Origin: Batillaria attramentaria
Taxonomy: Eukaryota; Mollusca; Gastropoda; Batillariidae
Assembly: GCA_018292915.2 (NCBI GenBank)
Contig: JACVVK020000221.1
Location: forward strand, 637,501 to 701,500
Direction: 5' to 3'
Length of the DNA: 64,000 bases
Part shown: in pieces, positions 32,300 to 47,776 of the stretch
Layout: every line of letters begins with the position of its first letter
Position numbering within the stretch: position 1 is the stretch's first letter
The notes under the pieces: model-generated
Database searches by the model: none
The model's input: the letters and a program-made list of their open reading frames with translations, nothing else
Told to the model about the DNA's origin: nothing
Made by a program: the position numbers and the translations under genes

Positions 32300-33215
32300 A
32301 AAATAGAAATTAGATCCAAAAACGCCACTCAATCGTTCGGATTAGATTTCTACAACGACAATACGAAATAGAAATAGATCCAAACAGTCACTCATTTTTT
32401 CAGATTAGATAGAAATAAGATCCAAAAAGTCACTTAATTTTTCAGATTAGATTTCTGCAACGACAATACAAAATAGAAATAGACCCAAAAAGTGATTTAG
32501 TCGTTCAGATTAGATTTCTACAGCGACAATACAAAATAGAAATAAGATCCAAAAAGTCATTCGGTCGTTCTGTATAGATAGAAATAAGTTCCAAAAAGTC
32601 ACTCAGTCGTTCAGATTAGATTTCTACAACGACAATAAAAAATACAAAAAAAAGATCCCAAAACTCATTCGATCGTTCCTTATGGATAGAAATAAGTTAC
32701 AAAAAGTTACTCAATCGTTCAGATTAGATTTCTACAACGTCAATACAAAATAGAAATTTGATCCAAAAAGTCATTCGATCGTTCTGTATAGATAGAAATA
32801 AGTTCCAAAAAGTCACTCAGTCGTTCAGATTAGATTTCTACAAATACAAAATAGAAATTAGATCCAAAAAGTCATTCAATCGTTCAGATTAGATAGAAAT
32901 AAGTTCCAACAAGTCACCAGTCGTTCAGATTAGATTTCTTCAACGTCAATACAAAATAGAATTTAGATCCAAAAAGTCATTCGATCGTTCTGTATAGATA
33001 GAAATAATTTCCAAAAAGTCACTCAGTCGTTCAGATTAGATTTCTACAACAACAATACAAAATAGAAATTAGATCCAAAAAGTCATTCAATCGTTCAGAT
33101 TAGATAGAAATAAGTTCCAAAAAGTCACCAGTCGTGCAGATTAGATTTCCACAACGTCAATACAAAATAGAAATAAGATCCAAAAAGTCAGTCAATCGTT
33201 CATATTTCTATAAAC
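32300..33215. repeat. Tandem repeat, ~100-108 bp unit, 3' of the mannosidase stop
   Basis: Units built around CAGATTAGATTTCTACAACG, CAATACAAAATAGAAAT and AGATCCAAAAAGTCA, about 9 copies with half-units of roughly 40-60 bp. It ends about 40 nt beyond the stop codon. Confidence 0.85.
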
Positions 33216-33255
33216 TGTTTTCATGAGAGGGTGATCTCCAGGCTCGTGTAGTGAA

Positions 33256-33452
33256 CTACACGAACTGCTGAACTAGCAGCGCGATGGCCGTCATCAACAA
33301 GACAGGAGCCCACGTGACTTGGGCGCGCTTGCCACCAGAGGGCGGGGCAGGGCCGCGCAGTTTGAGTGCAGGGTCGGTTGTGATTTGAAATGTCCGAATC
33401 TCCATTGGGTGCAGAGTCACTGTCAGACCATCAGCAGACCGCAAGACGTTAT
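33256..33452 (-). CDS. MAN2B1: Mannosidase exon 26, C-terminus with hydrophobic tail
   Basis: It encodes the conserved [11 protein letters not shown] ending of the family, then an extra ~35 residues: a Pro/Gly/Ser-rich linker (APPSGGKR) and a hydrophobic run [16 protein letters not shown] before TAG at 33258-33256. The layout (small residues, spacer, terminal hydrophobic segment) resembles a GPI-attachment signal or tail anchor. That reading is inference. Confidence 0.92.
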
Positions 33453-36362
33453 CTGAAACACACGTTGCAACTAACAGCAGAACTGAGACTGTGCACTTGG
33501 GACGAATACAGCCAATATATAATATATATAATATATAATACGTGTTCCGTAGAAGATACAGGTCTGTATTTTGACTTTCGACGTGCTCATGTCATACAAG
33601 TTAACGTTTAGGATATTCCAAGACCAAAACCTTTAATCAGCCAACCTGCGAAATTAATCTTCAATTTCCAGATGACTCACTCACTCACTTACTTACTCTT
33701 TTTTCTGACTGGCTCACTCACTCGAGCCATAATTATGTCAAATAAGTTATGTTTTCAATCAATAAATCAATCAATCAATTTGGCAAAGTATCGAACCACG
33801 CGCCCCAGAGTGCACGCCCTGTTCGTCTCATCCTCCACACACAAACCGACTGATTAACAAACCACATGACCAGTGAGTAAGTGCCCTCCCCCCCCCCTCC
33901 CCTCCCCTCCACTTCCCCTCCCGCTCCCCCTCCCTGGCAGTCAGGGAACTGTGGATCCTTTCCCTTCGTATCACTGTATACCTGTCTCACTGCCGTTGTC
34001 TGACTTCCATTTCAGCCTCTGGAGTTGAGACAGAGGCAAGTTTGCACCCAGAGTCAGTTCCGTGGCGGACACAATTCGGAACGACGAGAAGAGATCCTGA
34101 TGGACACACACAGAGAAAAGACGAAAATAAGAACGTTTATTTCAGTTCAACACTTAGCCTGAAAAGTCCACCTGAAACCTGAGGTGACCTGCGTGCTGAG
34201 AGAGCAACAGACAGCACGTGCATTTTCGCCGGGCTAAGTTCTAAACTGTATTTGTAAAGCGTTAAAAAAGAGGCAATAGGTACAACGTATAAACACAGAA
34301 ATAAGGGTTCCTCACTTAAAGCTGGTGTGTGTGTGGGTGTTTGGGAGTTTAACGTCTGTTTCCACCACGTAAGGGTGATATCAAAGACGGGGCAACGAGA
34401 AAAAAAGGCCAGCACAAATATTTGGCCCACTCCTGGATTCAAACTCACGACCCGAGCATTGAAAATCCAGAGCTCAACCATTCGGCTATCCCGGTTCCCC
34501 TCCTCACTTAAAGCAAGTAATATCATTAACTAAATGTGTGACCTGCTCTGATATTCACGCATCACATGACCACAGGTGTACATTTAGTCATGCACACTTC
34601 ACATGGCCATCAGTCTACACTCATTCATGGAAAAAGGGTTCTAGCGCCATTGATGTAAGAAGTACTTGTAGGTCCTTTTACTATATTTGACGGTGGAGAC
34701 ATCGTAATGCGCCCTTATAGCAGTCACACGCCGATTACCTGCAATGACACTGTGGTCGGTTGTGACAGCTTTGGGTCCTCCCCCTTCTCGTAGAAATGTT
34801 CTAGACGAAGCAGGAAAGGCTGAGTGACTGCTGAAGCAGGGCCGTCGACGGGAAACTGTTCCAGGGTCAACAGGAGGACGTTTGGAGGCAGGCGCTTCTT
34901 GAGGCCAGACCACTGGACAACAGAAAACGGTTGAACGATATCAACCGAGAACAGTGGACAGATAAAATAAAATGAAAACGGTTCCACGATGCTGTAGCCC
35001 GCCCCCTCCCTCCCCTCTCGCCCCTCCCTTCCCATTACTTTCAGGACATCGTTTGTGCCTTTTAACATGCATTTTCAACAAAATTTCTCCTACTTTTGGC
35101 ATTAATAATAATAATAATAATAATGAGTATTGTATACTATAGGCGCTGTACCCAGTTTCGTGAACTGGCTCAAAGCGCCGCGAACTGAACCCAACACGCA
35201 CGCTCACGTGAATCACACGCATTCTCTCACACACTGGACATGAAAACATTACAATCACGTGGTGCGAAGGGTCAGCTCAGCTATTTGAATTTCGGAATTT
35301 AGAATTGCATTTATTTTTCAAATTTGGTGGGCTGAACATTTCCAAAGCAGAGGGGGAGGAAGCCGGAGTACCCGGAGAGAACCCCCGACGATCGGCCCGA
35401 ATCAACGGTGTCACGTACGAGAAGGAAAAATTCTTTGCCCCGAGTGGGACTCGAACCCCTGACCTGACGCATTGTTGCCAAGTCTCTTAACCACTAGACC
35501 ACCGACCGCCCCGCATTGAAGATATGTACAAGGAAAGTTTTTTTTTTTTTTTTAATATTTCATTCACGACAATAATTACCGTTGTGTTAAAGTGTGAGCT
35601 CCAGTTGGCACGTGACGTGTTGAGGGTTGTGAGAGCGACTTGTGGAGTCATGAACAACCTCTGACCAAGTTCCCGATGGACTGACGCTGCCTTTGCTACC
35701 GGCTCCAGGGTCACGTAGTGAGAACCTGTCACAATGGCACACAGTTTATTTCAGTTCAGTTCAGTTCTGGTAAGTTCAAGTCTACGCGTTTGAAAAGCCC
35801 ATATGCACTCCATCCAAACTCTCCGAAGTGTCCCTATATCCTCTCGGCCAACAAAAGCGAAATAGTCCAGATCTCTTAAGAACCCCAGACCGACCACCCC
35901 ATGATCTGATAAGACTTGTTAAAAAGAACAAACAACTGCACACCAGTAGGAGCCACTTCAAGCCACTATTACGCAAGGCGTGGGCCTTCCCCGCTAGGCC
36001 CCGAGACCGCTGCTGATTGCAGAATAGTGGCTTGAAGTGGCTCCTAGTGATCTGAAGATTTCAAGTAAAATTGCGATTTTTGCGTGGGCTTTCAAGAGGT
36101 ATGGCTTCTCCGTCTTTTTCGTAATAACATTCAAGTTAAATATTGATCAACCTAGTTCTAAAAGTTTTCCATAAACTCTTGTATTTCCAATCGAAAGTGG
36201 TCTTGGAAGTGATTGGGTGTTTAGTGTAAATAGTAGTTTACAGACAGCTACCAGCTAGGTTGCTTGTGAGCTTTGTCCACTGTGACTCTTGATCTTGATG
36301 TGATTCTGGGATCTGTTGTGTCTGCTGTACACGGTCACTCCGTTTTGTGCGTGCGTGCGTGC

Positions 36363-36426
<64 letters not shown>

Positions 36427-37318
36427 CAGAGACAGAGACTGTGAGTGTGCGTGTGTGTATGTGAGTGGTGGTGTATGAATGATTTTAGTTGAGTTTTTTA
36501 ATTTAATTCTTTTATTTGTTGTTTGTTTGTTGTTGTTTACGGTGGAATACATTTTCTATTTCGTGGGTGAATAAAGTATGTTTGAATTGATGTGAAGGTA
36601 AATGTACGAAATACAAAATTAGTAGTGAACCCAGGAACGCCGGTCTCACCTCTGACCACCAGCCCCTTTCCATCACTGCCAGTCTCATTTAGTGGTTCTC
36701 CAACACCCAAACTGTCATCGTACAGAAGCCGTCTGTGCACCTAAATACCAAGCAGAAAGCCAGTACACCCATAGTGTATGACTGTTAAACAGGTGATTTC
36801 CCTTTTCATTCATGGCTGCTTTGGCTTGGCCGACCTGCTCTCGTGAGGTCAGGGGGAGCGATTCAAGCAAGGGTTGAAGTTTGTCTGATTCACTGCCCCT
36901 GACGACGGTTTTAGGCCAGATCAGCCCCGTTCCTCAGCTGAGTAATTTATGTTGGTATACGTCGCAGACACACGAACAGCTGAAACGTGTTTTTTTTTCT
37001 CTCTCTCTCTCTCCTTATTGTGTACTGAACGTTTAATTTTAGCAACAAACTACTACTGTGGTGCTGAAATCAAGTTATTTTTCGTCGAAGTACACAAGCT
37101 TCCCATTTGACAAGGAAGCCGGAGATCTTTCATCAGCGCAGCTTAACCAAATATAAAAGCAGCGCAGGGCAGTCCCAATGCAAAGAGACAACAATTCCTT
37201 TTCAATTCCGACAATCGCTGTGCGACTAAAATTCTTTGAAAATGAATGACGTGGAGTCACGGGAAATGGCATTCATGTCCTCCTAATCCGGCCCTTGTTG
37301 CTTGCGCGGCGTAAAGCC

Positions 37319-37366
<48 letters not shown>

Positions 37367-37630
37367 TCCGGCTTCAGGCTAGGGGCAGAGAATCAGAAAA
37401 GGTCGAAGTAGGCTTCAGAAGAAGTCAGTAGGCACCATGAGTTCGACGTGTCCCTCGTGGAGGCTGGACCCGCCCTGTGATCGGTCAGTCAGCACAGTGA
37501 ACTGGATCTGCTGCGTCTCGTCCTTGTCGCGTACGTCACGCCACACACACACAGACAGAATGTCACGTACAGACAAAAGGTGATGAATGTCAGTAAGAAA
37601 AATCTCGCAAGCAGACACTGCACGCTGACA

Positions 37631-37678
<48 letters not shown>

Positions 37679-39210
37679 CACACCAGTCTGCATAGGGGGA
37701 GCCGGGGTGGCCGAATGGTAGAGCGTTGGACTTCTAATGCTCGGGTCGTGAGTTCGTATCCCGGCTGGGGCCAAATATTTGTGCTGGCCTTTCCATCGTT
37801 GCCCCGTCTTTAATATCACCCGTATATCTTGGAAAAGGACGCCAAACCCCCAAACACCCACCCACGCACCCAGTCTGCATAGTAAGAACAGTATTGTAGT
37901 ACATCTGTATGTAAGCACATACTCTGATGTAGATTCTGCTGTTCACAGGGTAGTAGTTACCGGACACAGGCTCCGTCTGGTTCAGCCGCCAGGTATCGCG
38001 GTGGTTCAGTCTGGTCACAGATACGGACATCTCTATTGGTTTTCAGGCGAAGAACGTGGAAAGGGAAGTAACGAACGTGTATCAGTTTACTTTTTGTTGT
38101 CTTCATGACAATGTTAACATGTTTTTCAGTCTCCGTCAGCAAGGGTGTTAGTCAAGATGGCGGTGAGTTTCTCGGGTGTTACTTCAATTCAAAGGTTCTG
38201 ACAACGACGGCCCTGAGGTAAAGTGGTAGCTTACATGAAGTATGGGCATACACATGTCTATGATAACGTGACAGTTTAACTCGTTTTCCGGTTTGATACA
38301 CGGCTCCTTTTTTTCAACACCGACAAACCGAAATCCAAGAAGTTTTCCGGTACAGTTACATGGGTGTTTGTTTTTTTAAATCCTGTGCTCCTGTCTACCG
38401 GCTTACACTTTGTAACAACAAACATACTCACAACCGCCCCCCCCCCCCCCCATATTGTAGTGGTTAGCACTTCGAATCCCAGCCGAGGCAAGGGGGGTTG
38501 TCCTACCTACGTCGGCTCCTACCCCCTAGCGGGTGTGCTATGGGCCCTGCGGGGAAGCTGTTACCACACAGCCGAGAGTTGTCCACTTCACCGGTGCGCC
38601 TTTCGGAGGCGCGAAATGCGGCCATGCCAAGTAGTCCCAAACCACATTGGCTTCCATAGCATCATCATACCATCATCCTCATCATGATGTATAACAAAAA
38701 TCGATTCAACTTTCGAGCCCTCGGAAGCTTGCAACCATGACCTGGAAGGAACCACTGGAACTGGCAAAGAATTGGGACCGGAAAAAAAAGAAGCAAGTTA
38801 TGTGCTCCCATCTACCGGATTCCACTTTGTTGACAACAAACATGCTCACCGCCTCTTAATCATTTCCCTGCCGTTGGCGTCTGTGTAGAAGATCTGTTGA
38901 TTCTTGAGACCAGTAGTAAACCGTGAAATAATCTCCTTCCCTTCACCATCGCTGTAACATAAACATCAATAGAGCCGCGTACATATTACTCATAAAAGAT
39001 GCACGCGGTTACATCTGTCTTCACAATCAAATCATACATCATCCAGGACTGTCCACTATACCAACAGCTAAGGATGACGCCGTGGCCATCGGAAACGCCT
39101 CTACACGCCAAACTGTACGGCCCTCAGCGGCTTCTGGGGAGGACAGAAGACTTCATGCTCAAAACTGAACTTCCAGTGTGACCAAGAGACGAACGACGAC
39201 GACGACGACG

Positions 39211-39271
<61 letters not shown>

Positions 39272-41787
39272 CCAAATCATCATCATCATGTGATGAGTGT
39301 CAGTGAGTGATCGACGCATTGAGTTTTATGTAAAGAAATGCTCCCTACATATACCATTATTATTATTATTATTAAGTGCAACGTACTCGACCGGAATGGG
39401 TCCAACCGTCCACTGAAACTCCGCGAAGCGCTGGTCCTGATACACCCGAACTAGCTGCGTCACCCAAGGGTTGAACCGTTGAGATACCTCCTGGATTAAG
39501 TCTCCCTGGACACACGATAAAACAGAGAACAGTAAGCAAGGCTTAATGGGAAATGTTTAGAGAAATGGTGTTTTTAACAATGAAAATATGGTATGGTATG
39601 GTATGGTATGGTATGGTATGGTATGGTAGACTTCTCCTCGGCGCACGTATCCATCTCTGCTGAAATGCTCACGGCGCCGCAGGGCTGGAGGACGAAGCAG
39701 TGAAAGCCTGCTGCCGTTAAGCGCTACTTTATGTGCAAACCTCCACTCTGCTATTCACTCTGGTGCTTGCGACAGTATTTCTGTTCACCACGCCACCGGC
39801 CACAGCCTACTCTTCTTCGAAAGATGAACGTGGGATTTTTAGCGTGCACACTTGATGTATGTGCGTGCGTGTGTACACGAAGGCGAGACAGGCACCGCAA
39901 ACGAGTCTGCACATGGATTTGACTAGATATGGGAAGGAAAAATCCCACCATATTCCTGCCCACCGGGGACTCGAACCCGGCAGCTCAGGATTCGAAGTCG
40001 GATGCCTTAACCACTAGACCAAATCCCCCAAAATACTCTTGCATTTCATGAACACTCGGCTACACGTACTTTTACTTGTAAGCAGCGCGTAGAGAGGTTA
40101 GGGCGTGTGAGGTTCAGACCCTCAGCTGACTTTGGACGGAACAGGTAGGCGCCCGAAGCCATTAGGTCGTCGTTGGTGTTGTTGCCAGGGAAACCGACGT
40201 AGTAGAGGAATGTCTGCGACACTGGCACCGTCAGGTTGTGTTCCAGGTTCGTCATTGACTTGAGCAATCCTGAGTGTCCGTCAAACGTTAGGGAAAGGTA
40301 CTGAAAAAGTTAAATAATGATTTGAAATAAATTTTACAGAAAATGGTGCGAGGTTATATGTATGCAAGTATGTATGTATGTATGTATGTACGCGTGTACG
40401 TATGTATATGAATGTATACATGTATGTATGTATATATGTGTGTTTGTAGGACTACATGTACTTGTACTTTGTGTTTTTGCCTGTATACCCGTCCGACTGC
40501 ACTTTTATGTCTGTAACTGTCTATCGTGTAAAAATCTGTACCAAAACGCCAAAATAGAGTTAAAACAATTACAGAAAACTGTCTTGTTTTTCAAGAACAC
40601 GAGTGGAAAGCGATTTAATCGGCTTTGTGCCGGGTGTGATACTGACCTTGCCAGCAATCGTGACGTCTTCGCCCATGAACCCCTTGCTTGTGACTGCAGC
40701 TGGTCGACCGACTCCTGGGACAGAATCAGTACAGTCATCAATGCTTAGTCAGGTAATCACACACATTCAAAATAAAAAAAGAAACGAACAGCAGCAACAA
40801 CAACAGTCCAAAACAGTATGTCATCCAGTTAAAATGTAAAGCATTAAAAAAAAAAACAAAGAAAGAAACAAACAAACAAACAAACAACACCCCCAAACAA
40901 CAACAACATCAACAACAATTAAATAAATAAAACACACACTCAACAATAACCTGCTGCTGAGTTGAAGGCTAGTATGTGCTTACAAGGACATTACCAAGAC
41001 AAAGAAAGCGACGTTTTATCATCGTACATGTACCGGGTTCTGTGGCCGTGATAAAATAGACGTTGTAGCCGAGTGGGGGTAGGATGACAGGAAACACCAA
41101 CTCTCTCTGTGCTGTGGCTCCACTTCTCTCCGGAATGCGAACGCTATCGTCCACGATCGGTAACAACTGCCATTAAAAATGGAGAAAAAAAAACCCTCAC
41201 CATGTCCACTATCCATTCAGAAAAAGACTCATAGCCTGTAGACGGTAGTGTATCGCATCCAGAGCTCTACTATTCATTAAGATTAAGACTATTTCGAGAC
41301 GACAGGGCGCCACTGGTCCCAAACTTGAGTTGGCTTCTGTGAAACATGGCAGTCCTGGAACATTAGCGTTTGAATCATTCACACTAGTCCCATGCACAAG
41401 TGTCTGGACTTTGGTGTGTATGTATGTATGTATGTATGTATGTATGTATGTATGTATGTATGTATGCATGCATGTGAGCACTAGATACAGCTGTGTGCAT
41501 ATAGGAGTGTAGTCGCAGGCATTATGTATGTGCGAGCATTTGTATATAGGTTTCTATTATGTTTTGGTTTTCAGTTTTTGTGTTCTTTGTTTTTGTTTTC
41601 CTATGCCCCCAGAGGGTGGGAAATAGACTTGACTTTTTTTCTTTTTACTTATCTGAGCGTTCCTTCTTCATAGGTTTTTTTATTTATTTATTTTTTATTA
41701 AAAAAGAAAAAAGAAAAGAAAAGAAAAAAAAAACATTTCAATTTTTTTTTGCTTGAGGCGGACCTGCATGTAACTGAAGTTAAAAAA

Positions 41788-41829
<42 letters not shown>

Positions 41830-42015
41830 AAAACGACTTGACTTGTCATTATTTGTGCCTGGCCTGCGTGAACTCACTTCCGATTGGACGCTTGTTCCGT
41901 TAGGCCCAGTCACAGTGTAGACTGGACTGTCCTGGACCGGCAGACGGACATACCACTGGACTTCCCAGATCAGGGGATTGTACACGATAACCTGAAACTA
42001 CACGCACGCACGCAA

Positions 42016-42104
<89 letters not shown>

Positions 42105-45100
42105 TTCATCGATAGGTTCAATTTTTCTAGAAATTAATTTTTTACACGAAGTGCTATTTTTTTTCTATTTATTTACTTTTTCTTTATCGTTTATTTTGTT
42201 TCTGGGGCAAATGGTAGAGCGTTGGACTCTTAATTGCTCGAGTCGTGAGTTCGAATCCCGGCCGGGGCCAAATATCTGCGCTGGCCTTTTCCTTGTTGCC
42301 CCGCCTTTGATATCACCCATACGTGGTGGAAAAAGAAGTTAAACTCCCAAACACCCACACCACCCTTATTTTGTTTCTAAAAAATAGATAAATGGAGCGG
42401 TGAAGTTCCCGCATGACCCGTTTCAGGTCACCCGAAAGACTGCAATTTCCTTGTGTGCGTTCATAAGTATATCACACCAAATTGTGCAATGTTTAATCAC
42501 TCAGCTCAATGAACTGTTTGTCTCTGGGAACGTCTGATATGCCTCTTATCAATCTCGATACATGTATGAATAAACAGTTCGTCTCTGTAAACGTCCGCTT
42601 GAACACCACTTTCAGGTAGGCTTACCTGTCCGGCTGTCTCCGTGAGGTTGCACGTGCTAATGTTGAGGAGCTGGCACAGACGTAACTCGGGGGCAGTGAC
42701 AGTACCCAAGGGCAGCAGCTTCTTGAACGCATTATTTAGTACAGTCTGCACACAGGGACACCCGCACGCACGTTGTACATTCCGTGTTTTCGCGCATAAA
42801 TTATGCACAATAGACTGCTCTGGATTTACAACAGCAACGAACTACGTAAAACCTAAAAGAAAAACAAATATCCAAGTTTAAATCCACGCACACATAAGTT
42901 AATTACTATTCGTTTAATAAGACGACTGCCGCACAACCCCAAACTTACACGGCAGGAATTGAGTTAATGACACGAGATTGGTCTGTGGTGGCAAAGGTCT
43001 TCAAAATAGATGAAGTACCCACCTGCCCACGGTGAACACCGTTCGAAAGTCGCTCGGCGTAATCATATGCCACCACTTGCTTCTCTGTGCCTCTGTAATG
43101 AAAGATCTGTGAAAACTGTAAACTAACCCGTCACTGTTTCAAACTCAAACTCAATCTGTTCTATGTTTGAATTATCGTCAGAACAGTGAACGTATTTCAT
43201 TTTAACCAGACGGTGTAACAATACATTGAAATAGAGGATAGCGATTTTACAGTGCTTTGTTGAATATATTTCAAACTCCGGATGACTGTTGCTGGAGAAC
43301 GAGCTGTTGTGTTTAAACCCCCCTCTTCCACCAAAACAAGAACAATAACACGAACACATCCCCCCCCCAAAAAAAACAAAAACAAAAAAACAACAAAACA
43401 AAACAAAACAAATAAGCCAGTAAACAAAGAAAACAACAAGAAAAACCCCAACAACAACAACAACAAAAACGAAGTGAATCAAGGTGAAGATACTCACGTG
43501 ATTGCATCGTGGTGTTGCACAACCCCGACTGCTTCGGCTGAGACCAAACAAAAGGAAACAAATAAACAACAACAACAACAAAACCCACACACACACACAC
43601 TTTCTGATACTCAGATGTGTTCAGTTTTCCTTCCATGCACTCACACAGCTTGAAGTCCTGCAATATATCAGTTCCTCTGATTTTAAAAAGAAAGAAAGAA
43701 AGAAAAAATACTGATGAGTTCTCAAACTCTAAGAACGAGTGGCTTTTAAAAACTTTGAACTAGAAGCGTATTTATCCAGTTAGTACATTTATAGATACTA
43801 ATGCTACCATTTTCGGGGAGCCGGGGTGGTCGAATGGTAGAGCGTTGGACTTCTAATGCTCGGGTCGTGAGTTCGATCCCGGCTGGGGCCAAATATTTGT
43901 GCTGGCTTTTTCATTGTTGCCCCGTCTTTCATATCACCCTATGTGGTGGAGAAGGACGTTAAACCCCCAAACACCCTCCCACCCACCCGCTATAATTTTC
44001 ATGTTCACAGATCGTTCTGAGCTGTTTTCTATCATCACATATCTTAGACACTTGGACATTGACAGCGTCCGTGATGCTGGCGTTGAGCAAAGACAAGCGT
44101 ACACGATGACGCGGCGACCATGAACGTTACTTTAAGAAAATGGTAGAGGGCGAAAACAACTCTGAGCTTTAGAAAAAGACAAATCGATCGAGAGAAACTC
44201 ACCGAGTATTCTGATGTCCTCCACGCTGTTTTCAAGCATGGCCAGGGCATCCAGCTGCTTTATGATCTGAAAGAAAGATGGATCCATATCTTGTTCCAGT
44301 CAGATGTGTGAAGGAAAATAGTTACATTATTCACGTCTTATTTCACGTACGTAGTCGCTCTTCCGGTCATCCCAACCGGGTTTAACATGACCGCTTCGGC
44401 GGCCATAAGTTTTTATTATGCATGATGATGGAGATGAGGATGATGGTAAGATGATGCTATGGAGGTCCGTGTGGTTTGGGACTGCGCGACAGGGCCGCAT
44501 TCCACACTTCCTGTCATAAATATCCCGGCATTGACCAGGCCCGGGAACTACCCGCCACTCTATACGCTGACTAACCTAACAGTCCGCCGTGGTCTTCCGA
44601 GGGACGGCCTTACCTGGAAGAAACTGTTCACACGGCGAGCATAAAGCTTGAAGGATGACCGGCTAGTGAAATATCCAGTCCAGAATCCGTGAGCCCGGCT
44701 GGCGTAGGGGAAGAAATCGTCCTCTTTGGTCGGCCATGTCTTGCCAGCCTTGTTCACGTGATATGTATAGCATGCGGGAGTGGAGTACAGCAGGTTTACG
44801 TCACTCCCGTTGGCTTGCTGGAAAATGGTCCTGATTAGTTTAGGGATACTTTGCTTCAAAGGGACTAGTGGTCGAGAAAGTAGCAGGCACTGGAACTGCG
44901 AAGTCACAACAAAAAACACCAACAACAACGAACAACAACAAACAACACCACCAACAACAACGAACAACAACAACAACAAACAACAACAAAACGCAATTAC
45001 ACCCCCTCCCCCCCCCAAAAAAAAGCACAAAAAACCCAAACCCCAAACAAACAAACAAACAAAACAAAAAAGCAAACAAACAACACACAACACACAAACA

Positions 45101-46847
45101 AAAAAGCCAAACAAATACCCCCCCCCCCTCAAAAAAAAAGAAAGAAAAAAAAAAGAAACACAACAACCAAACCCCAACAAACAACAACAACATCAACAAA
45201 ACCAAATAAAAACAAAACAAAAAACCAAACCAAACCAAACCACCACCATCAACAACAAAACCGAAAAAATACCAAAACACACAAAGCAGACAAAGAAACA
45301 AATTCATATGCAAATCGGTGTATTCCATCTGATATCGTTTGAACAAGCAGGCGGATGGCACTCACTCTTTCGTTGACGTATTTGATAAGTTTGTCCATAT
45401 TCTTGTACCACATGTGAGCAGCGTGATATAGGAAGTCTGTTCCCATGGTTACGATGACGTGATTGGTGTTATAATGTTTCGCCTGTAAACAATGCAAACT
45501 GTTGATTTTTCTTTTTACAGAAGAATCAACGTACACCGAAAATAAGTCAATAATTAACCTGCTGTGCACAAAATACAATAGCGACCCCCCCCCCCCACAC
45601 ACACACCACCACCACCACCACCACCACCAACCACCCCTATCCTCCCCACACCTCTTGTCCACAGAAAAAGTGTCAAGAGCTTTGTAACCACCATATGAAT
45701 GTCAGCACTGTTTGACATTGTTCCGTTTAGAGTAGTGACATTGTAGACAATATTGCTGAATGAGCAGACATGCGTCAAATAAAGTAAACATTGAAAGTCT
45801 TTGGAATAAGAAAAGAAGAGTTATCAGCACACCTCCTCCCTGACAGCCTGGAGAAAACTGTCAACTTTCTCTTTCACGTTCATGTCGTGCAAACGTGGGT
45901 CATCCTGAAACAATTTAGCGTGCACTGATAAACGGTTAAGTATAACGTTGAATCAGGACCTACAGTCCAGCATAGAAGACAATTATGGGTGTAACCCACA
46001 GTAACAGGAAACGGATCTACAGTAGAAAATTGTGACTGACCAGACTATAACCAGAATACCTAGTATGAATAAGTACACGAAAAATAATAAATAAATAATA
46101 ATAAAAAAAAAATAATATTCTATCAGCTGTCTTCAGACAGTATACTTGAAACTGAAATCTACAATTTGTAACTTTAAAAGTTGTCTTCTGAATATTACCT
46201 TGATAGGTTCGTCCTCACAATACCACGTCATGTCGAAACAGAATCCTTTAGGTGGATTGTAACCGTTAGGAAGGACCCCGGTAAAAATGTCCGCCTTGGT
46301 ACCTGAACACCAATACCAACAGCGTGTACAAATGTCCCATGATTCCGCCTATACAGGTAACAGTACTGTGATTTGGTAAAAGGGCCTAAGCACTTATGAA
46401 AACCACGGCGCTCAGGTCTTTTTCAGAAAATGATCGCAGATGTAGCATTGGCATTATTATTACCTACATCTAAAAGCGTACGACCTGAAACCTTGAGCAC
46501 GAAATATGTTTACTCCCGTGTCGATCACAGCAAAAATATTGCCCACTGATCAACTATAAAAGTGATTAGCACAAGCATTCAGTTTTACCCTGTGGTGTAT
46601 TTGAAATGATCCATAACTTTAATGACATATTCCGTAGTATACACGAGTAATTACCCAGGTTGTTTGGACTACCGCGCCAGATCATTTCCATTGTCTTTGT
46701 CTTCATTCGGTTGAGCTTGTCCTGGTAATCCAGTCGTCCAAAGAAGAGCGAGTCAAAACCAAACTGTGGGGGAACAATACTAAGCTTTAGCATACTCTTT
46801 CCTTGAGTTTCGGGAGACCTAACAAATGACAACCCCCCCCCTCCCTT

Positions 46848-46935
<88 letters not shown>

Positions 46936-47132
46936 CCTCCCCCCTCCCCCATACCCCAAAGAAAGAAAAGAAAAAAAAAACAACAACAGCAGCTCCATAA
47001 CAACAACAACGACGACGACAACAACAACAACAAATAAATAAACAAACAAACAAAACAGCAACCACATCAAAATAGAACAAACAAACAAAAACAAACAACA
47101 ACAACAAAGCAAACATACAAACAAACAACACC

Positions 47133-47214
<82 letters not shown>

Positions 47215-47744
47215 TAAACAAGTGAAAAAAAAAATAAAAAAATCAGTTCTCTCAACCCCCCCCCCCCCGACCTTAATAAAAAAAGCACACAAACAAACAA
47301 GCAAACAAAAAACAAACAAGCAAACAAAAAACAAACAAGCAAACAAACAACAACAAACACACAAGCAGCTGGCCTGTTCTCTGTCTAAGCTAACCTGTGC
47401 GAAAAGAGAAGCTTGTTCCCTGGAGTGTCCAAAAGGGTCAATCTGCCAGCCGATGCGGGGTCGACCACAGTGGCCAAAGTTCTGCCGCAGGAAGTCGAAG
47501 CCGAGGGCGTGCTGGTCGATGATGGCGCTGTAAAGTGTCGTCGCCTCATCGTTCATACACCATCCACCCAGCGTGAAGTCCAGCCGACCTTAGAAGAGAG
47601 AAGACCCAGTCACGACTAAACTAGAGTGTACGGAACAGAATCTGTGAACATCGCAAGGAGCGGCAGTGTTAAAATTTGAAACATCTTGCTTAACTCAATT
47701 CCTACCAAGTAAGCTTGGGGTTGTGCACCGGTGGCCCCCCCCCC

Positions 47745-47776
<32 letters not shown>

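Larger units (their letters stand above)
23065..33255. other. Intergenic region between mannosidase 3' end and TMC 5' end
   Basis: About 10 kb with SINEs, a MITE, two hairpin elements, many microsatellites and the ~100-bp tandem array. Short open frames at 30295-30534 and 31005-31340 are not recognisable and show no convincing splicing. I see no gene. Confidence 0.55.

Noticed and set aside
32300..33215. CRISPR-like array
   Set aside because: Unit and spacer are not distinct; the whole ~100-bp unit repeats, in a eukaryotic 3' flank.
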